Below are positions 42,775-53,350 of a stretch of 64,000 nucleotides of DNA, piece by piece. This stretch comes from Pseudomonadota bacterium (lineage in GTDB: Bacteria > Pseudomonadota > Alphaproteobacteria > Rhizobiales > Rhizobiaceae), in contig JAEYDD010000075.1 of NCBI GenBank assembly GCA_023404095.1, positions 124,001 to 188,000 on the forward strand, written 5' to 3'. The position numbers and the translations under genes were made by a program. The notes beneath the pieces are model-generated. The model saw only the letters and a program-made list of their open reading frames with translations, was not told the DNA's origin and did not search any database. Within the stretch, counting starts at the first letter, position 1. The number at the start of each line of letters is the position of its first letter.

Positions 42775-44505
42775 TTGACGATCTCTGAGCAGAAGAAGTC
42801 GCAGCAATCGTCCGAAAGGGGTGTCTTCGGCTGGCGCCCTCGCTTCCGATATCCCATCGCCTTCTACCTCGTCTCGCTGATCCTGCTGGCGATCGTCCCA
42901 CCGTTCATATTCTCCGCCGTGCTTCTCAACCGCGCAAACGAGGCGCAGGAGCGTGTCCAGGAATCGCTGCTGCGAACCTCGACGGGTGCCGTGGGGCGCG
43001 TCATCGAGCGTGAAATCACGTCGATGCTGTCGACTCTTGCGGTGCTGGCGACCTCCGAACAGCTGTTGCGGGGCGATTTTCGCGGTCTGCAGGAACAGGC
43101 CGAAAAGGCGCTATCGGGGACCAACGATTACTTGCTCGTGATCGACAGGAATTTCGATCAGCGGATGAATACCCGTGTGCCCTACGGCACCGGCCTCGGC
43201 CCGACCTCCGACAAGGAAACGGCAAAGCGGGCCTTTGAAAGCGGCAAGCCCACCGTGTCGCGGCTTTTCTACGGGCAGACGGCGCAAAAATGGGTCTTCA
43301 ACGTGCACATGCCGGTGACGCTGGCATCCGGGGAGCAGATCCTCCTGACGCTGACGCAGAACGCGGAAGACTTCCTCGGGACGGTGCACCGCGACATGCT
43401 TTCGCCCGGGTGGAGCGCCGCAGTGCTCGACGATGTCGGCACCGTCATCGTTTCGACGGATCCCGCAGCCACTGTCGGCAAGCCGTTCTTCCTGCAGGTC
43501 GTGCCGGCGCTTAGGATCGGCCTGGGCGATGCGCGCCACGACAATACGGACTATCAGGTCGTGACCGATTTCTCTGCTCTCACCGGCTGGAAGATCGTCG
43601 CCTGGGCGAAGGCCTCCGACGTGCAGGCCCCGGCCAAGTCCTCGTTTCTCTGGCTGGTCTTTGGCGGCGCCACATTCGCGGGGCTGGCCGCCGCCGCCGC
43701 AATCCTCATTGCCCGTGCCGTTTCCCGCGACGTCAGGCAACTGGCGCGCGACGCGACGCAATTGGGGCTCGGAAAGGACGTCCCGCCGCGCCGGCACGTG
43801 ATCTCGGAACTCGACACTGTCTCCAAATCGCTGTCTGAGGCCGCCGATGCCCGGGCGAGAGCGGAAAACGAAGTCCGCTTCCTGATGCGGGAGGTCGCGC
43901 ATCGCTCGAAGAACCAGTTGACGGTTATCCAGGCCATGCTGAACCAGTCCGCCAGTACGGTCGATTCCGTGACGGTGTTTGCCGATACGTTCCGAAAGCG
44001 CGTGGCGGGTCTGGCGCGTTCGACGGATCTGATGATCGCGCATGCGGCACAGGGGGTGGAACTGGCCGAGCTCGCCAGGAACCAGCTGAAGCCCTTCATC
44101 CCGGATAATGGCGCGCGGGTGCGCATAGCCGGGCCGTCTCTGCGCATCGACAGTCAGGCCGCCCAGACGCTTGGCATGGCGCTGCACGAACTGGCGACCA
44201 ACGCCTCCAAATACGGCGCGCTGGCGAACGAACGCGGTAGTGTCGACTGCTCCTGGACGATCGAGGACGGGCGGTTGGCCTTGGTCTGGCGTGAGCGCGG
44301 CGCAGATATCGATCAGGAGCAGATCGCCACGGAGCGAAAGGGCTTCGGCAGTGTCGTTCTGGAGCGGATGCTCGGCATGGCGCTGCAGGCGGAGCTTGAA
44401 CGCCACATGAGGCCCGACGGAATAGAATGGCTGGTCTGGATCCCGCTTTCGCAGTTGAAAGGCGAGGGGGAGCAGGGATCCGGGGATGCGATCTCGGGCG
44501 CCTGA
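42775..44505 (+). CDS. HWE-type sensor histidine kinase, orphan
   Basis: A 576-residue membrane sensor kinase. It has one helix near residues 25-50, a periplasmic sensor of about 240 residues (Cache-like pattern, unproved), a second helix (about 286-310), a HAMP-like stretch, then the kinase core. The phospho-acceptor is EVAHRSKNQL (His376). The N-box reads HELATNASKYGAL and a WRERG motif follows, both hallmarks of the HWE group. No ATG fits; a TTG at 42775 follows AGAGGGG. No response regulator is near. It lies between truB and rpsO, where I would expect no kinase. Confidence 0.87.
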   Translation: MTISEQKKSQQSSERGVFGWRPRFRYPIAFYLVSLILLAIVPPFIFSAVLLNRANEAQERVQESLLRTSTGAVGRVIEREITSMLSTLAVLATSEQLLRGDFRGLQEQAEKALSGTNDYLLVIDRNFDQRMNTRVPYGTGLGPTSDKETAKRAFESGKPTVSRLFYGQTAQKWVFNVHMPVTLASGEQILLTLTQNAEDFLGTVHRDMLSPGWSAAVLDDVGTVIVSTDPAATVGKPFFLQVVPALRIGLGDARHDNTDYQVVTDFSALTGWKIVAWAKASDVQAPAKSSFLWLVFGGATFAGLAAAAAILIARAVSRDVRQLARDATQLGLGKDVPPRRHVISELDTVSKSLSEAADARARAENEVRFLMREVAHRSKNQLTVIQAMLNQSASTVDSVTVFADTFRKRVAGLARSTDLMIAHAAQGVELAELARNQLKPFIPDNGARVRIAGPSLRIDSQAAQTLGMALHELATNASKYGALANERGSVDCSWTIEDGRLALVWRERGADIDQEQIATERKGFGSVVLERMLGMALQAELERHMRPDGIEWLVWIPLSQLKGEGEQGSGDAISGA

Positions 44506-44684
44506 ACGCTATCGCCGGCACGGTGTCGGCGCGGCCTTTCGACGGCTCTTCCATTTCGGCATTGAATGGTTTATAGGCAGCGCCAGCATGCGGAACTGTA
44601 TCCCGCCATGCCTTCATGGCCGTCGCTGGACGACATCCCGGCGACCGGCGTCCCAAGTCCTCCGTTTTCAGAAAGGATAATACG

Positions 44685-44954
44685 ATGTCGATCACTGCCG
44701 AGCGCAAGGCTGCGCTGATCAAGGAATATGCAACCGTCGAAGGCGACACCGGTTCTCCGGAAGTTCAGGTTGCGATCCTCACCGAGCGCATCAACAACCT
44801 CACCGGTCACTTCAAGGACCACAAGAAGGACAACCACTCCCGTCGTGGCCTTCTGACGCTGGTTTCCAGCCGCCGCTCGCTTCTTGACTATCTCAAGAAG
44901 AAGGACGAGGCCCGCTACAGCAAGCTGATTGCTGCCCTGGGCATCCGCCGCTAA
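44685..44954 (+). CDS. rpsO: 30S ribosomal protein S15
   Basis: An 89-residue ribosomal protein that binds the central domain of 16S rRNA. MSITAERKAALIKEYATVEGDTGSPEVQVAILTERI-type start and the GLLTLVSSRRSLLDYLKKKDE block are diagnostic. It has an AAAGGA site. The 179-base leader is GC-rich and can fold, fitting the S15 autoregulation known in several phyla. A very strong terminator follows. Confidence 0.98.
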   Translation: MSITAERKAALIKEYATVEGDTGSPEVQVAILTERINNLTGHFKDHKKDNHSRRGLLTLVSSRRSLLDYLKKKDEARYSKLIAALGIRR

Positions 44955-44960
44955 TCAATT

Positions 44961-45000
44961 CTGGCGGGCGTTCCGTATGGAACGCCCGCCAGCGCTTTTT
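44961..45000 (+). terminator. Strong Rho-independent terminator after rpsO
   Basis: A perfect 14-base-pair stem (44961-44974 with 44979-44992) and a GTAT loop, followed by CGCTTTTT. It begins six bases after the rpsO stop. Read-through would be needed for pnp to be co-transcribed. Confidence 0.95.
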
Positions 45001-45290
45001 GCGGAAGACTTTCCGCGAAACGTTCCGAGACCCGGAACCGAGATATTCCAGCAGGCCGGATGGGCCGGTCCTGCGGAACCAACCGATGACCTGTCATGGG
45101 GCAGGATTGCAGGATGCTTCAGGCGCTCGCCTGTCTCCGGTAGCGCGCGAAGCGCCAGAGCGGGGCGGCGTACACGGTGCCAAAGCGAAGCCTCCCGTTG
45201 TCTTGCCCATGATGTGTCATGAATGCGGATAGAGCCACCTGCGCCGGCAAGGCGGCGGTGCGTATCTCCGCAACCACGTAAGGACAAGAC
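45001..45290 (+). other. pnp leader region
   Basis: 290 bases between the rpsO terminator and pnp with no protein gene. It contains GC-rich inverted repeats (for example GCGGAA/TTCCGC at 45001-45016), as expected for a pnp leader. In other bacteria that leader is processed by RNase III and used for autoregulation. I see no clear promoter. Confidence 0.45.
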
Positions 45291-47435
<2,145 letters not shown>

Positions 47436-47454
47436 GATCTTTTCGATCGATTTC

Positions 47455-47490
47455 GGGGGCGCGGAGCGGAATGTTCCGCGCCCCCTTTCT
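47455..47490 (+). terminator. Rho-independent terminator of pnp
   Basis: An eleven-base-pair GC-rich stem (47455-47465 with 47475-47485), followed by TTTCT, 20 bases past the pnp stop. Confidence 0.85.
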
Positions 47491-47530
47491 ATGATAGCGC
47501 ACAGGCCGTGCACACTCCGAAAGCCCCCCG

Positions 47531-48547
47531 ATGAGCCGCGACGCCCTCAAGACCCTGTTTCATCCCTTCTCCGCCGGGATTCTCGATCTGCCTGCCGAAG
47601 GCCAGCGGTATCTCTTTCTGGGCGCCGAGGCCGGCCAGCGGCTGCCGGAGGGTTTTTCGGCCCATGTCGACGCAGTGCAGCCGTTGCGACCACTCTACCG
47701 CGCACTCGAGGCCCAGCGGACCAAAGTGACGCCGACGATCGAAGGCGAGGGGTATGACGGTGCTTTGGTCCTTTGCGGCAAACACAAGGGTGAAAACGAA
47801 AACCGCATAGCCGAAGCGCTGAGGCGCGTGCAGGAAGGCGGCCTGATCGTGATTGCCGGCGGCAAGGAAGACGGCATCCAGTCGCTGCGCAAGCGGATCG
47901 ACCGCTTGGGCTTTGGGGGCGACCATGCGCCGAAATACCATGGCGTCGCCTTCTGGTTCCGCCGTCCGGCGGACGTTTCAGAGCCGGCCGGCGCGCTGGC
48001 CGCCCGTCCCGTCCGCGTCGAGGGCCGCTTCACCGCTGCGCCCGGCATGTTCTCGCACGACCGGATCGACGAGGGCTCGGAGCTCCTTGCCACGCGCATC
48101 CCCGAGGATTTCCGCGGTCACGCGGCCGATTTCGGCGCCGGCTGGGGCTATCTCTCGGTGCTGCTCGCAGAGCGCGCGCCGGGGCTGAAGGGTGTGGACC
48201 TGTTCGAGGCGGACTATAACGCGCTGGAGGCGGCGAAGGAAAACCTTGCCGAAAACTGCCCGGATGTCCCCACCCGGTTTTACTGGCAGGACCTGACGGC
48301 CGAGCCGCCGCGCGACCACTACGACCTGATCGTGATGAACCCGCCCTTCCACGAAGGTCACGCGGCCGATCACGGCCTTGGCGCTTCGATGATCCGCATG
48401 GCGGCAAAATCGCTGAAGGCCGGCGGCCGTCTCATGCTCGTCGCCAACCGCGGTCTTCCCTACGAGCCGGTGCTGAAGGAAGCGTTCAAGGACAGCGGGG
48501 AGGTGTGCCGCAATGCCCGCTTCAAGGTTCTGTGGGGCCGCAAGTAG
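47531..48547 (+). CDS. RsmC-like class I SAM methyltransferase
   Basis: A 338-residue protein built like RsmC/RlmG: a degenerate N-terminal methyltransferase-like half, then a catalytic half with the SAM site DFGAGWGYLSVLLAE and substrate motif NPPF (residues 270-273, MNPPFHEG). The family methylates guanine N2 in rRNA (G1207 of 16S for RsmC). Which G is modified here cannot be told by eye. It stands just after pnp, fitting an RNA-related role. Confidence 0.88.
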   Translation: MSRDALKTLFHPFSAGILDLPAEGQRYLFLGAEAGQRLPEGFSAHVDAVQPLRPLYRALEAQRTKVTPTIEGEGYDGALVLCGKHKGENENRIAEALRRVQEGGLIVIAGGKEDGIQSLRKRIDRLGFGGDHAPKYHGVAFWFRRPADVSEPAGALAARPVRVEGRFTAAPGMFSHDRIDEGSELLATRIPEDFRGHAADFGAGWGYLSVLLAERAPGLKGVDLFEADYNALEAAKENLAENCPDVPTRFYWQDLTAEPPRDHYDLIVMNPPFHEGHAADHGLGASMIRMAAKSLKAGGRLMLVANRGLPYEPVLKEAFKDSGEVCRNARFKVLWGRK

Positions 48548-48727
48548 GCATTTGTGGTTCCATTTGCCGGTAAGCTGTCGCGCCTTCGTTTCCGGGGGCA
48601 ATCTCATCAACACGCCGTGAGATCACGCTGCCGGAACGGTTGGAGCCGCCGAAGCCCTTTTCCTTCACTGTGCGACGTGATTCCGTCTGCCTCGTGATTC
48701 GCAGACCCGCGCATCGAGGGAGATCGT

Positions 48728-49519
48728 TTGAGCTATTTCGTATCCAAGGTCTTCTGGCTTGCGGCGCAGCCGCTTTCGCTGGCCTTTCTCGCCGTCGTCG
48801 TCGCGCTGCTGCTTGGCTGGTTCGGACGCAGGCGCCTGCAGGGCGCCTTCCTTCTTCTGTGCGCCGGCATTCTCTTCGTCACCCTCTACACCAGCACCGG
48901 CACGGTCCTGCTGCAGCAACTGGAAAACCGTTTCGCACGCGCCAGCCTTCCCGAGGCGGGGCCGCGCTGCCTCATCGTGCTGGGCGGCAGCTTCGAGGCG
49001 GAGGTCATCGCTGCCCGCGGCGGCTTCGAGATGAACCAGGCGGGCGATCGCTTTGTCGAGGCCGCCAGGCTGCTGCGGACCTATCCGCAGGCGCGCGTCC
49101 TCGTTTCGGGGGGCGACGGGTCCTTCAGCGGGCGCTACGCGGGCGACGCGGTCGTCTCGGAAACGTTGTTCGCAGCCTTCGGCATCGGGCCGGAGCGGCT
49201 CATTCAGGAGGGGACGTCGCGCACCACCTTCGAAAATGTCGAGAACACCAAGGGGCTGCTCGCCGAGAACGGCCTTGAGAACTGCCTTCTCCTGACATCG
49301 GCCTTCCACATGCCGCGCGCGATCGGCCTGTTCCGTAGATCGGGGCTCGCAGTCCAGCCCTGGCCGACCGACTACCGCACCAGCGGCATCGCCAGCCTGC
49401 GTCTCGATTTCACCCAGCCGTCGTCCAATGCACAATTGACGACAACGGCGCTGCGCGAATGGATCGGGCTTCTGGCTTACTACGTTGCGGGACGCACCGA
49501 GACGCTTTTCCCGCAGTAA
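48728..49519 (+). CDS. YdcF/ElyC family (DUF218) membrane protein
   Basis: A 263-residue inner-membrane protein with two N-terminal helices (about 10-55) and a periplasmic DUF218 domain: LIVLGGSFEAEVIAARG, VLVSGGDGSFSGRYAGDA, LIQEGTSRTTFENVENTKGLL and LLTSAFHMPRAIGLFRR. E. coli ElyC relatives act in envelope biogenesis (peptidoglycan and enterobacterial common antigen). Translation starts at TTG 48728, preceded by GAGGGAGA; no ATG fits the first helix. Confidence 0.88.
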   Translation: MSYFVSKVFWLAAQPLSLAFLAVVVALLLGWFGRRRLQGAFLLLCAGILFVTLYTSTGTVLLQQLENRFARASLPEAGPRCLIVLGGSFEAEVIAARGGFEMNQAGDRFVEAARLLRTYPQARVLVSGGDGSFSGRYAGDAVVSETLFAAFGIGPERLIQEGTSRTTFENVENTKGLLAENGLENCLLLTSAFHMPRAIGLFRRSGLAVQPWPTDYRTSGIASLRLDFTQPSSNAQLTTTALREWIGLLAYYVAGRTETLFPQ

Positions 49520-49523
49520 CCGC

Positions 49524-49997
49524 TCAGCGCTTGGAGATGGTGTCGAACCGTAGTCCGCGCACGCGACTGGTGATGATGCAGTACTCGTCGTCGTCACGGC
49601 CGCAGGAGGCGGCGTTCGCCTTCATTTCGAAGGTCAGGTTACCGTAGCGCTTCTTCAGTTCGTAGCCGTAGAGGTCGGCATTGGCGATGAAGACATATCC
49701 GCCCTCGGCGACGCGGACATAGAAATTGTGCGGGCAACCGACATCGCCGCAGAGCTTGCCATCGACGCCGTCGCAATTCACCGCGCCGCGGTTGACGATG
49801 ATGTCGTCCAGCCCGTCATTGTTGAAGTCGACGATGTCGGCGAAATGTTCCCCATAGGTGGCGACCTTGCAGGTCTGCGCGACCTCGGCCTTCTCCTGTG
49901 CGATCGCGTCGTCCACGATTTCGGCTGCCTTCAGCGGCGCCGCGGAGAGTAGGGCGAACGAAAGGACGAAGCTTGAGAGCGCCGCGCGGGAAAACAT
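49524..49997 (-). CDS. Small secreted Cys-rich protein with FG-GAP-like calcium motif
   Basis: I cannot name this 157-residue protein. It has a clear signal peptide (cut near PLKAAE), a single DFNNDGLDDIIVN motif of the FG-GAP/EF-hand type (about residues 57-70), six Cys in the mature part (CDGVDGKLCGDVGC cluster) that could form disulfides, and a conserved-looking end CGRDDDEYCIITSRVRGLRFD. It is convergent with the YdcF gene, four bases apart. The family seems limited to rhizobia, from memory. Confidence 0.72.
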   Translation of the reverse strand: MFSRAALSSFVLSFALLSAAPLKAAEIVDDAIAQEKAEVAQTCKVATYGEHFADIVDFNNDGLDDIIVNRGAVNCDGVDGKLCGDVGCPHNFYVRVAEGGYVFIANADLYGYELKKRYGNLTFEMKANAASCGRDDDEYCIITSRVRGLRFDTISKR

Positions 49998-50126
49998 CGT
50001 TCAGGGCCTTTCCTTGATGTCTGGATCGGTCAAGATAGATAAGGAAGCGCCGTAACGGGCGCTGTGAAGGGATCATTGCCCGACCAAGCTTTTGCGAGGC
50101 TTGGCTGCGGCTTCTCGGAGGATGGC

Positions 50127-50762
50127 GTGACCGTTCTGGAACTGCTCGACTATGCCGGCGTTGCCGTCTTTGCCGCAACCGGTGCCCTTGCGGCGTCGCG
50201 CAAGCAGCTGGATGTTATAGGCTTCCTGTTCCTGGCTGCTGCCACCGGCGTCGGCGGCGGCACCTTCCGCGATGTCGTCCTCGGCGCCGTGCCGGTCTTC
50301 TGGGTCGTCAAGCCCGCCTATCTGCTCGTCTGCATCGGTGTCGGGCTGGTGGTCTATTTCACCGCTCATCTGTTCGAATCGCGATACCGCATGCTGCTCT
50401 GGCTCGATGCAGTGGGTATGTCCGCCTACAGCGTCATGGGAGCGGCAAAGGGCCTTGCTGCCACGGGCTCGCCGACCGTTGCCATCACCACCGGCGTCAT
50501 GACGGCGAGCGTTGGTGGCATTCTGCGCGATGTCCTTGCGGGAGAGCCGTCGGTGTTGCTGCGGCCGGAAATCTACGTCACCGCTGCGCTCAGCGGCGCT
50601 TCGGTGTTCACCGCTGCATCGGTAGCCGGTGCTCCGCTGGTCGTTGCTTCGGCTGCCGGCGTGCTCGCTGCGTTCGCGGTGCGCGGCGGCGCGTTGCGTT
50701 TCGGATGGCGGATTCCGGTCTACAAGCCACGGCCCGGGAGACACCCCGATGACGTCATGTAG
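50127..50762 (+). CDS. Trimeric intracellular cation channel (TRIC/UPF0126) family protein
   Basis: A 211-residue membrane protein made of two repeated units of three helices. The repeat motif GVGGGTFRDVVLGAVPVFWV, with its partner TASVGGILRDVLAGEPSVLL, marks the UPF0126/TRIC family. Prokaryotic TRIC proteins form trimeric potassium channels; some are annotated as glycine transporters. The GTG at 50127 follows GGAGG. Upstream in-frame codons from 50064 have no ribosome binding site. Confidence 0.9.
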   Translation: MTVLELLDYAGVAVFAATGALAASRKQLDVIGFLFLAAATGVGGGTFRDVVLGAVPVFWVVKPAYLLVCIGVGLVVYFTAHLFESRYRMLLWLDAVGMSAYSVMGAAKGLAATGSPTVAITTGVMTASVGGILRDVLAGEPSVLLRPEIYVTAALSGASVFTAASVAGAPLVVASAAGVLAAFAVRGGALRFGWRIPVYKPRPGRHPDDVM

Positions 50763-50813
50763 CCGTCGCGGCTGCTATCAATCTTGAAAAGGGAAGCGGG
50801 AAGCGTCGGTCCG

Positions 50814-51251
50814 TTAGCGGCTTTTCTTGTGCCGCAGACGGATGATCACGTCGACATGAGCGATTTCCATGCCTTCGGGCGGCTGCGGCAGGTTGCCGAT
50901 CTGGATGCTGCTGACGGGAATATCCAGCACCTCGTTCTGGCCTTCGACGAAAAAGTGATGGTGGTCGGAAATATTGGTATCGAAATAGGTGCGCGAACCC
51001 TCTACCGCCAGGACGCGGACGAGGCCCGCCTCGGTGAACTGGTGCAGGGTATTGTAGACGGTCGCGAGCGAAACCGGCACGCCGGCCTCGACTGCCTCCT
51101 CGTGCAACTCCTCGACCGTCAGGTGCCGGTCGCCCTTGGCGAAGAGCAGGTCTGCGAGCGCGATGCGCTGGCGGGTCGGCCGCAGGCCACAGTCGCGCAA
51201 CCGCGTTTCGATGCTGACTTCTCTTACATGCGCCATGGTCGACGAATCCAT
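50814..51251 (-). CDS. irr: Iron response regulator Irr (Fur family)
   Basis: A haem- and iron-responsive transcription factor of Rhizobiales that acts at low iron. The 145-residue protein has the Fur winged-helix (LRDCGLRPTRQRIALADLL, VSLATVYNTLHQFTEAGLV) and the His cluster DHHHFF (His97-99), the haem-binding site in Irr. No GCPWH-type haem motif is seen at the N-terminus, as in many rhizobial Irr proteins. The start at 51251 is uncertain; ATG 51236 is possible. It is divergent from fabA. Confidence 0.93.
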   Translation of the reverse strand: MDSSTMAHVREVSIETRLRDCGLRPTRQRIALADLLFAKGDRHLTVEELHEEAVEAGVPVSLATVYNTLHQFTEAGLVRVLAVEGSRTYFDTNISDHHHFFVEGQNEVLDIPVSSIQIGNLPQPPEGMEIAHVDVIIRLRHKKSR

Positions 51252-51557
51252 TCGCCCGCTCTTGCAGAACAATCTTGACGTTTCGATATAACTTTTGAAA
51301 GGGCCGGATTCAATAGTCTTGAACGGGGAAGAAAGACTGCCGCATGCCGAAAACCAATGCTTTGGCGTCGCAGTCGGCACTTAGGACTAGCTGTCGCTCC
51401 GGTCATCATGTATGCGGGACGCGAAATTCGCACTGGCGCGCCCTCGCTCGGCGCGCCAGTGGCAGCCGGTGCAGGACCGGGTCATCGCTTCATTTTGACC
51501 CCATACTGCTCTAAAGCTAGAAGACAAGAAACTCTAAGGACCGGGAAGAAACAGTCC
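51252..51557. other. irr-fabA divergent regulatory region
   Basis: 306 bases with no protein gene. It holds AT-rich stretches just before irr (around 51270-51300), and a candidate fabA promoter at 51495-51523. I see no clean ICE box or Fur-box dyad by eye. Confidence 0.45.
51495..51523 (+). promoter_or_regulatory. Possible fabA promoter
   Basis: TTGACC (51495-51500), 17 bases, TAGAAG (51518-51523), 35 bases before the fabA start. The -35 element is good, the -10 element weak. Confidence 0.4.
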
Positions 51558-52073
51558 ATGACGACCAGGCAATCCAGCTACAACTACGAGGAAATCCTGT
51601 CCTGCGGACGCGGCGAGCTTTTCGGCCAGGGCAATGCTCAGTTGCCGCTTCCGCCGATGCTGATGGTGCATCGCATCACGGACATTTCCGAGACCGGCGG
51701 CGATTTCGACAAGGGCTATATTCGTGCCGAGTACGACGTTAGCCCGGACGACTGGTATTTTCCCTGCCACTTCCAGGGCAATCCGATCATGCCCGGCTGC
51801 CTTGGCCTCGACGGCATGTGGCAGTTGACCGGCTTCTTCCTCGGCTGGCTCGGCGAACCCGGTCGCGGCATGGCGCTTTCCACCGGTGAGGTAAAGTTCA
51901 AGGGCATGGTCCGCCCGCACACGAAGCTGCTGGAATATGGTATTGATTTCAAGCGCGTCATGCGCGGGCGCCTCGTTCTGGGCACCGCCGACGGCTGGCT
52001 CAAGGCCGATGGCGAATTGATCTATCAGGCCACCGACCTCCGGGTCGGTCTGTCGAAGGACAAGGCCGAGTAA
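51558..52073 (+). CDS. fabA: 3-hydroxydecanoyl-ACP dehydratase/isomerase
   Basis: Introduces the double bond in unsaturated fatty acid synthesis by dehydrating and isomerising a C10 intermediate. The 171-residue hotdog protein has the active-site motifs WYFPCHFQGNPIMPG (His71) and CLGLDGMWQL (Asp85). It is the first gene of fabA-fabB-fabI; fabB follows 46 bases later. Confidence 0.98.
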   Translation: MTTRQSSYNYEEILSCGRGELFGQGNAQLPLPPMLMVHRITDISETGGDFDKGYIRAEYDVSPDDWYFPCHFQGNPIMPGCLGLDGMWQLTGFFLGWLGEPGRGMALSTGEVKFKGMVRPHTKLLEYGIDFKRVMRGRLVLGTADGWLKADGELIYQATDLRVGLSKDKAE

Positions 52074-52119
52074 GGTCGAAGCGCGCATCGAGCGACAAAG
52101 CAAGAAAAGGTCAGAATCT

Positions 52120-53343
52120 ATGAGACGGGTTGTTGTCACAGGTCTTGGGATCGTGTCTTCCATTGGGAACAATGCCGACGAGGTCACGGCGTCGCTTCGC
52201 GACGCCAGATCCGGCATCAGCTTCTCCAATGATTTTGCCGAACATGGCTTCAAGTGCCAGGTCTGGGGTGCGCCGAACATCGATACGTCCGATCTGGTCG
52301 ATCGCCGTGCAATGCGCTTCCTGTCGCAGGGCGGCGCCTGGAACCACGTCGCCATGAAGCAGGCGATTGCCGATTCCGGCCTGACCGAAAAAGAGTACGC
52401 CGAAAACGATCGCGCCGGCATCATCATGGGCTCCGGCGGCCCGTCGACACGCACGATCGTCGAGGCCTCAGACATCACGCTGAAGAACGGCAGCCCGAAG
52501 CGCATCGGTCCGTTCGCCGTTCCGAAGGCCATGTCGTCGACCGCGTCCGCCACGCTCGCTACCTGGTTCAAGATCCATGGTGTGAACTATTCGATCTCCT
52601 CGGCCTGCTCGACGTCGGCGCACTGCATCGGCAATGCGGCAGAAATGATCCAGTGGGGCAAGCAGGACGTCATGTTCGCTGGCGGCCACGAGGATCTCGA
52701 TTGGTCGATGTCCAACTTGTTCGACGCCATGGGGGCGATGTCCTCGAAGTACAACGAGACCCCGGCAACGGCCTCGCGCGCCTATGACGTCAACCGCGAT
52801 GGTTTCGTGATCGCCGGCGGTGCAGGTGTCCTCGTGCTTGAAGAGCTGGAGCATGCCAAGGCGCGTGGCGCCAGGATCTATGCCGAAATCGTCGGCTATG
52901 GCGCCACCTCGGATGGCTATGACATGGTGGCCCCGTCCGGCGAAGGCGCTGTCCGCTGCATGCGCCAGGCGCTTGCGACCGTGAAGGGCGATGTCGACTA
53001 CATCAACACGCACGGCACATCGACGCCGGTCGGCGATTCAAAGGAAATCGGCGCCATCCGGGAGGTCTTCGGCGACAAGATCCCGCACATCCAGTCGACC
53101 AAGTCGCTGACGGGCCATTCGCTGGGTGCTGCCGGGGTGCAGGAATCGATCTACAGCCTTCTCATGATGCAGGCCGGCTTCATCGGCGAAAGCGCGCATA
53201 TTGTCGAGCTGGATCCCGAATTCGACGGCGTGCCGATCGTTCGCAAGCGCATCGACGATGCGAAGATCGATATCGCGTTGTCCAACTCGTTCGGCTTCGG
53301 CGGCACCAACGCAACGCTCGTGTTCCAGCGCTACAACGGATAA
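52120..53343 (+). CDS. fabB: 3-oxoacyl-ACP synthase I
   Basis: The condensing enzyme that elongates the cis-3-decenoyl product of FabA. The 407-residue protein shows the Cys-His-His triad: SSACSTSAHCIGNA (Cys163), NTHGTSTPVGD and KSLTGHSLGAAG, plus the family end SNSFGFGGTNATLVF. It is paired with fabA, as in most organisms that use the FabA/FabB route. Confidence 0.98.
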   Translation: MRRVVVTGLGIVSSIGNNADEVTASLRDARSGISFSNDFAEHGFKCQVWGAPNIDTSDLVDRRAMRFLSQGGAWNHVAMKQAIADSGLTEKEYAENDRAGIIMGSGGPSTRTIVEASDITLKNGSPKRIGPFAVPKAMSSTASATLATWFKIHGVNYSISSACSTSAHCIGNAAEMIQWGKQDVMFAGGHEDLDWSMSNLFDAMGAMSSKYNETPATASRAYDVNRDGFVIAGGAGVLVLEELEHAKARGARIYAEIVGYGATSDGYDMVAPSGEGAVRCMRQALATVKGDVDYINTHGTSTPVGDSKEIGAIREVFGDKIPHIQSTKSLTGHSLGAAGVQESIYSLLMMQAGFIGESAHIVELDPEFDGVPIVRKRIDDAKIDIALSNSFGFGGTNATLVFQRYNG

Positions 53344-53350
53344 GAGATCG

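Noticed and set aside
40508..42901. A 797-codon minus-strand frame antisense to infB, rbfA and truB
   Set aside because: Same GC-driven artefact; no ribosome binding site or recognisable protein sequence.
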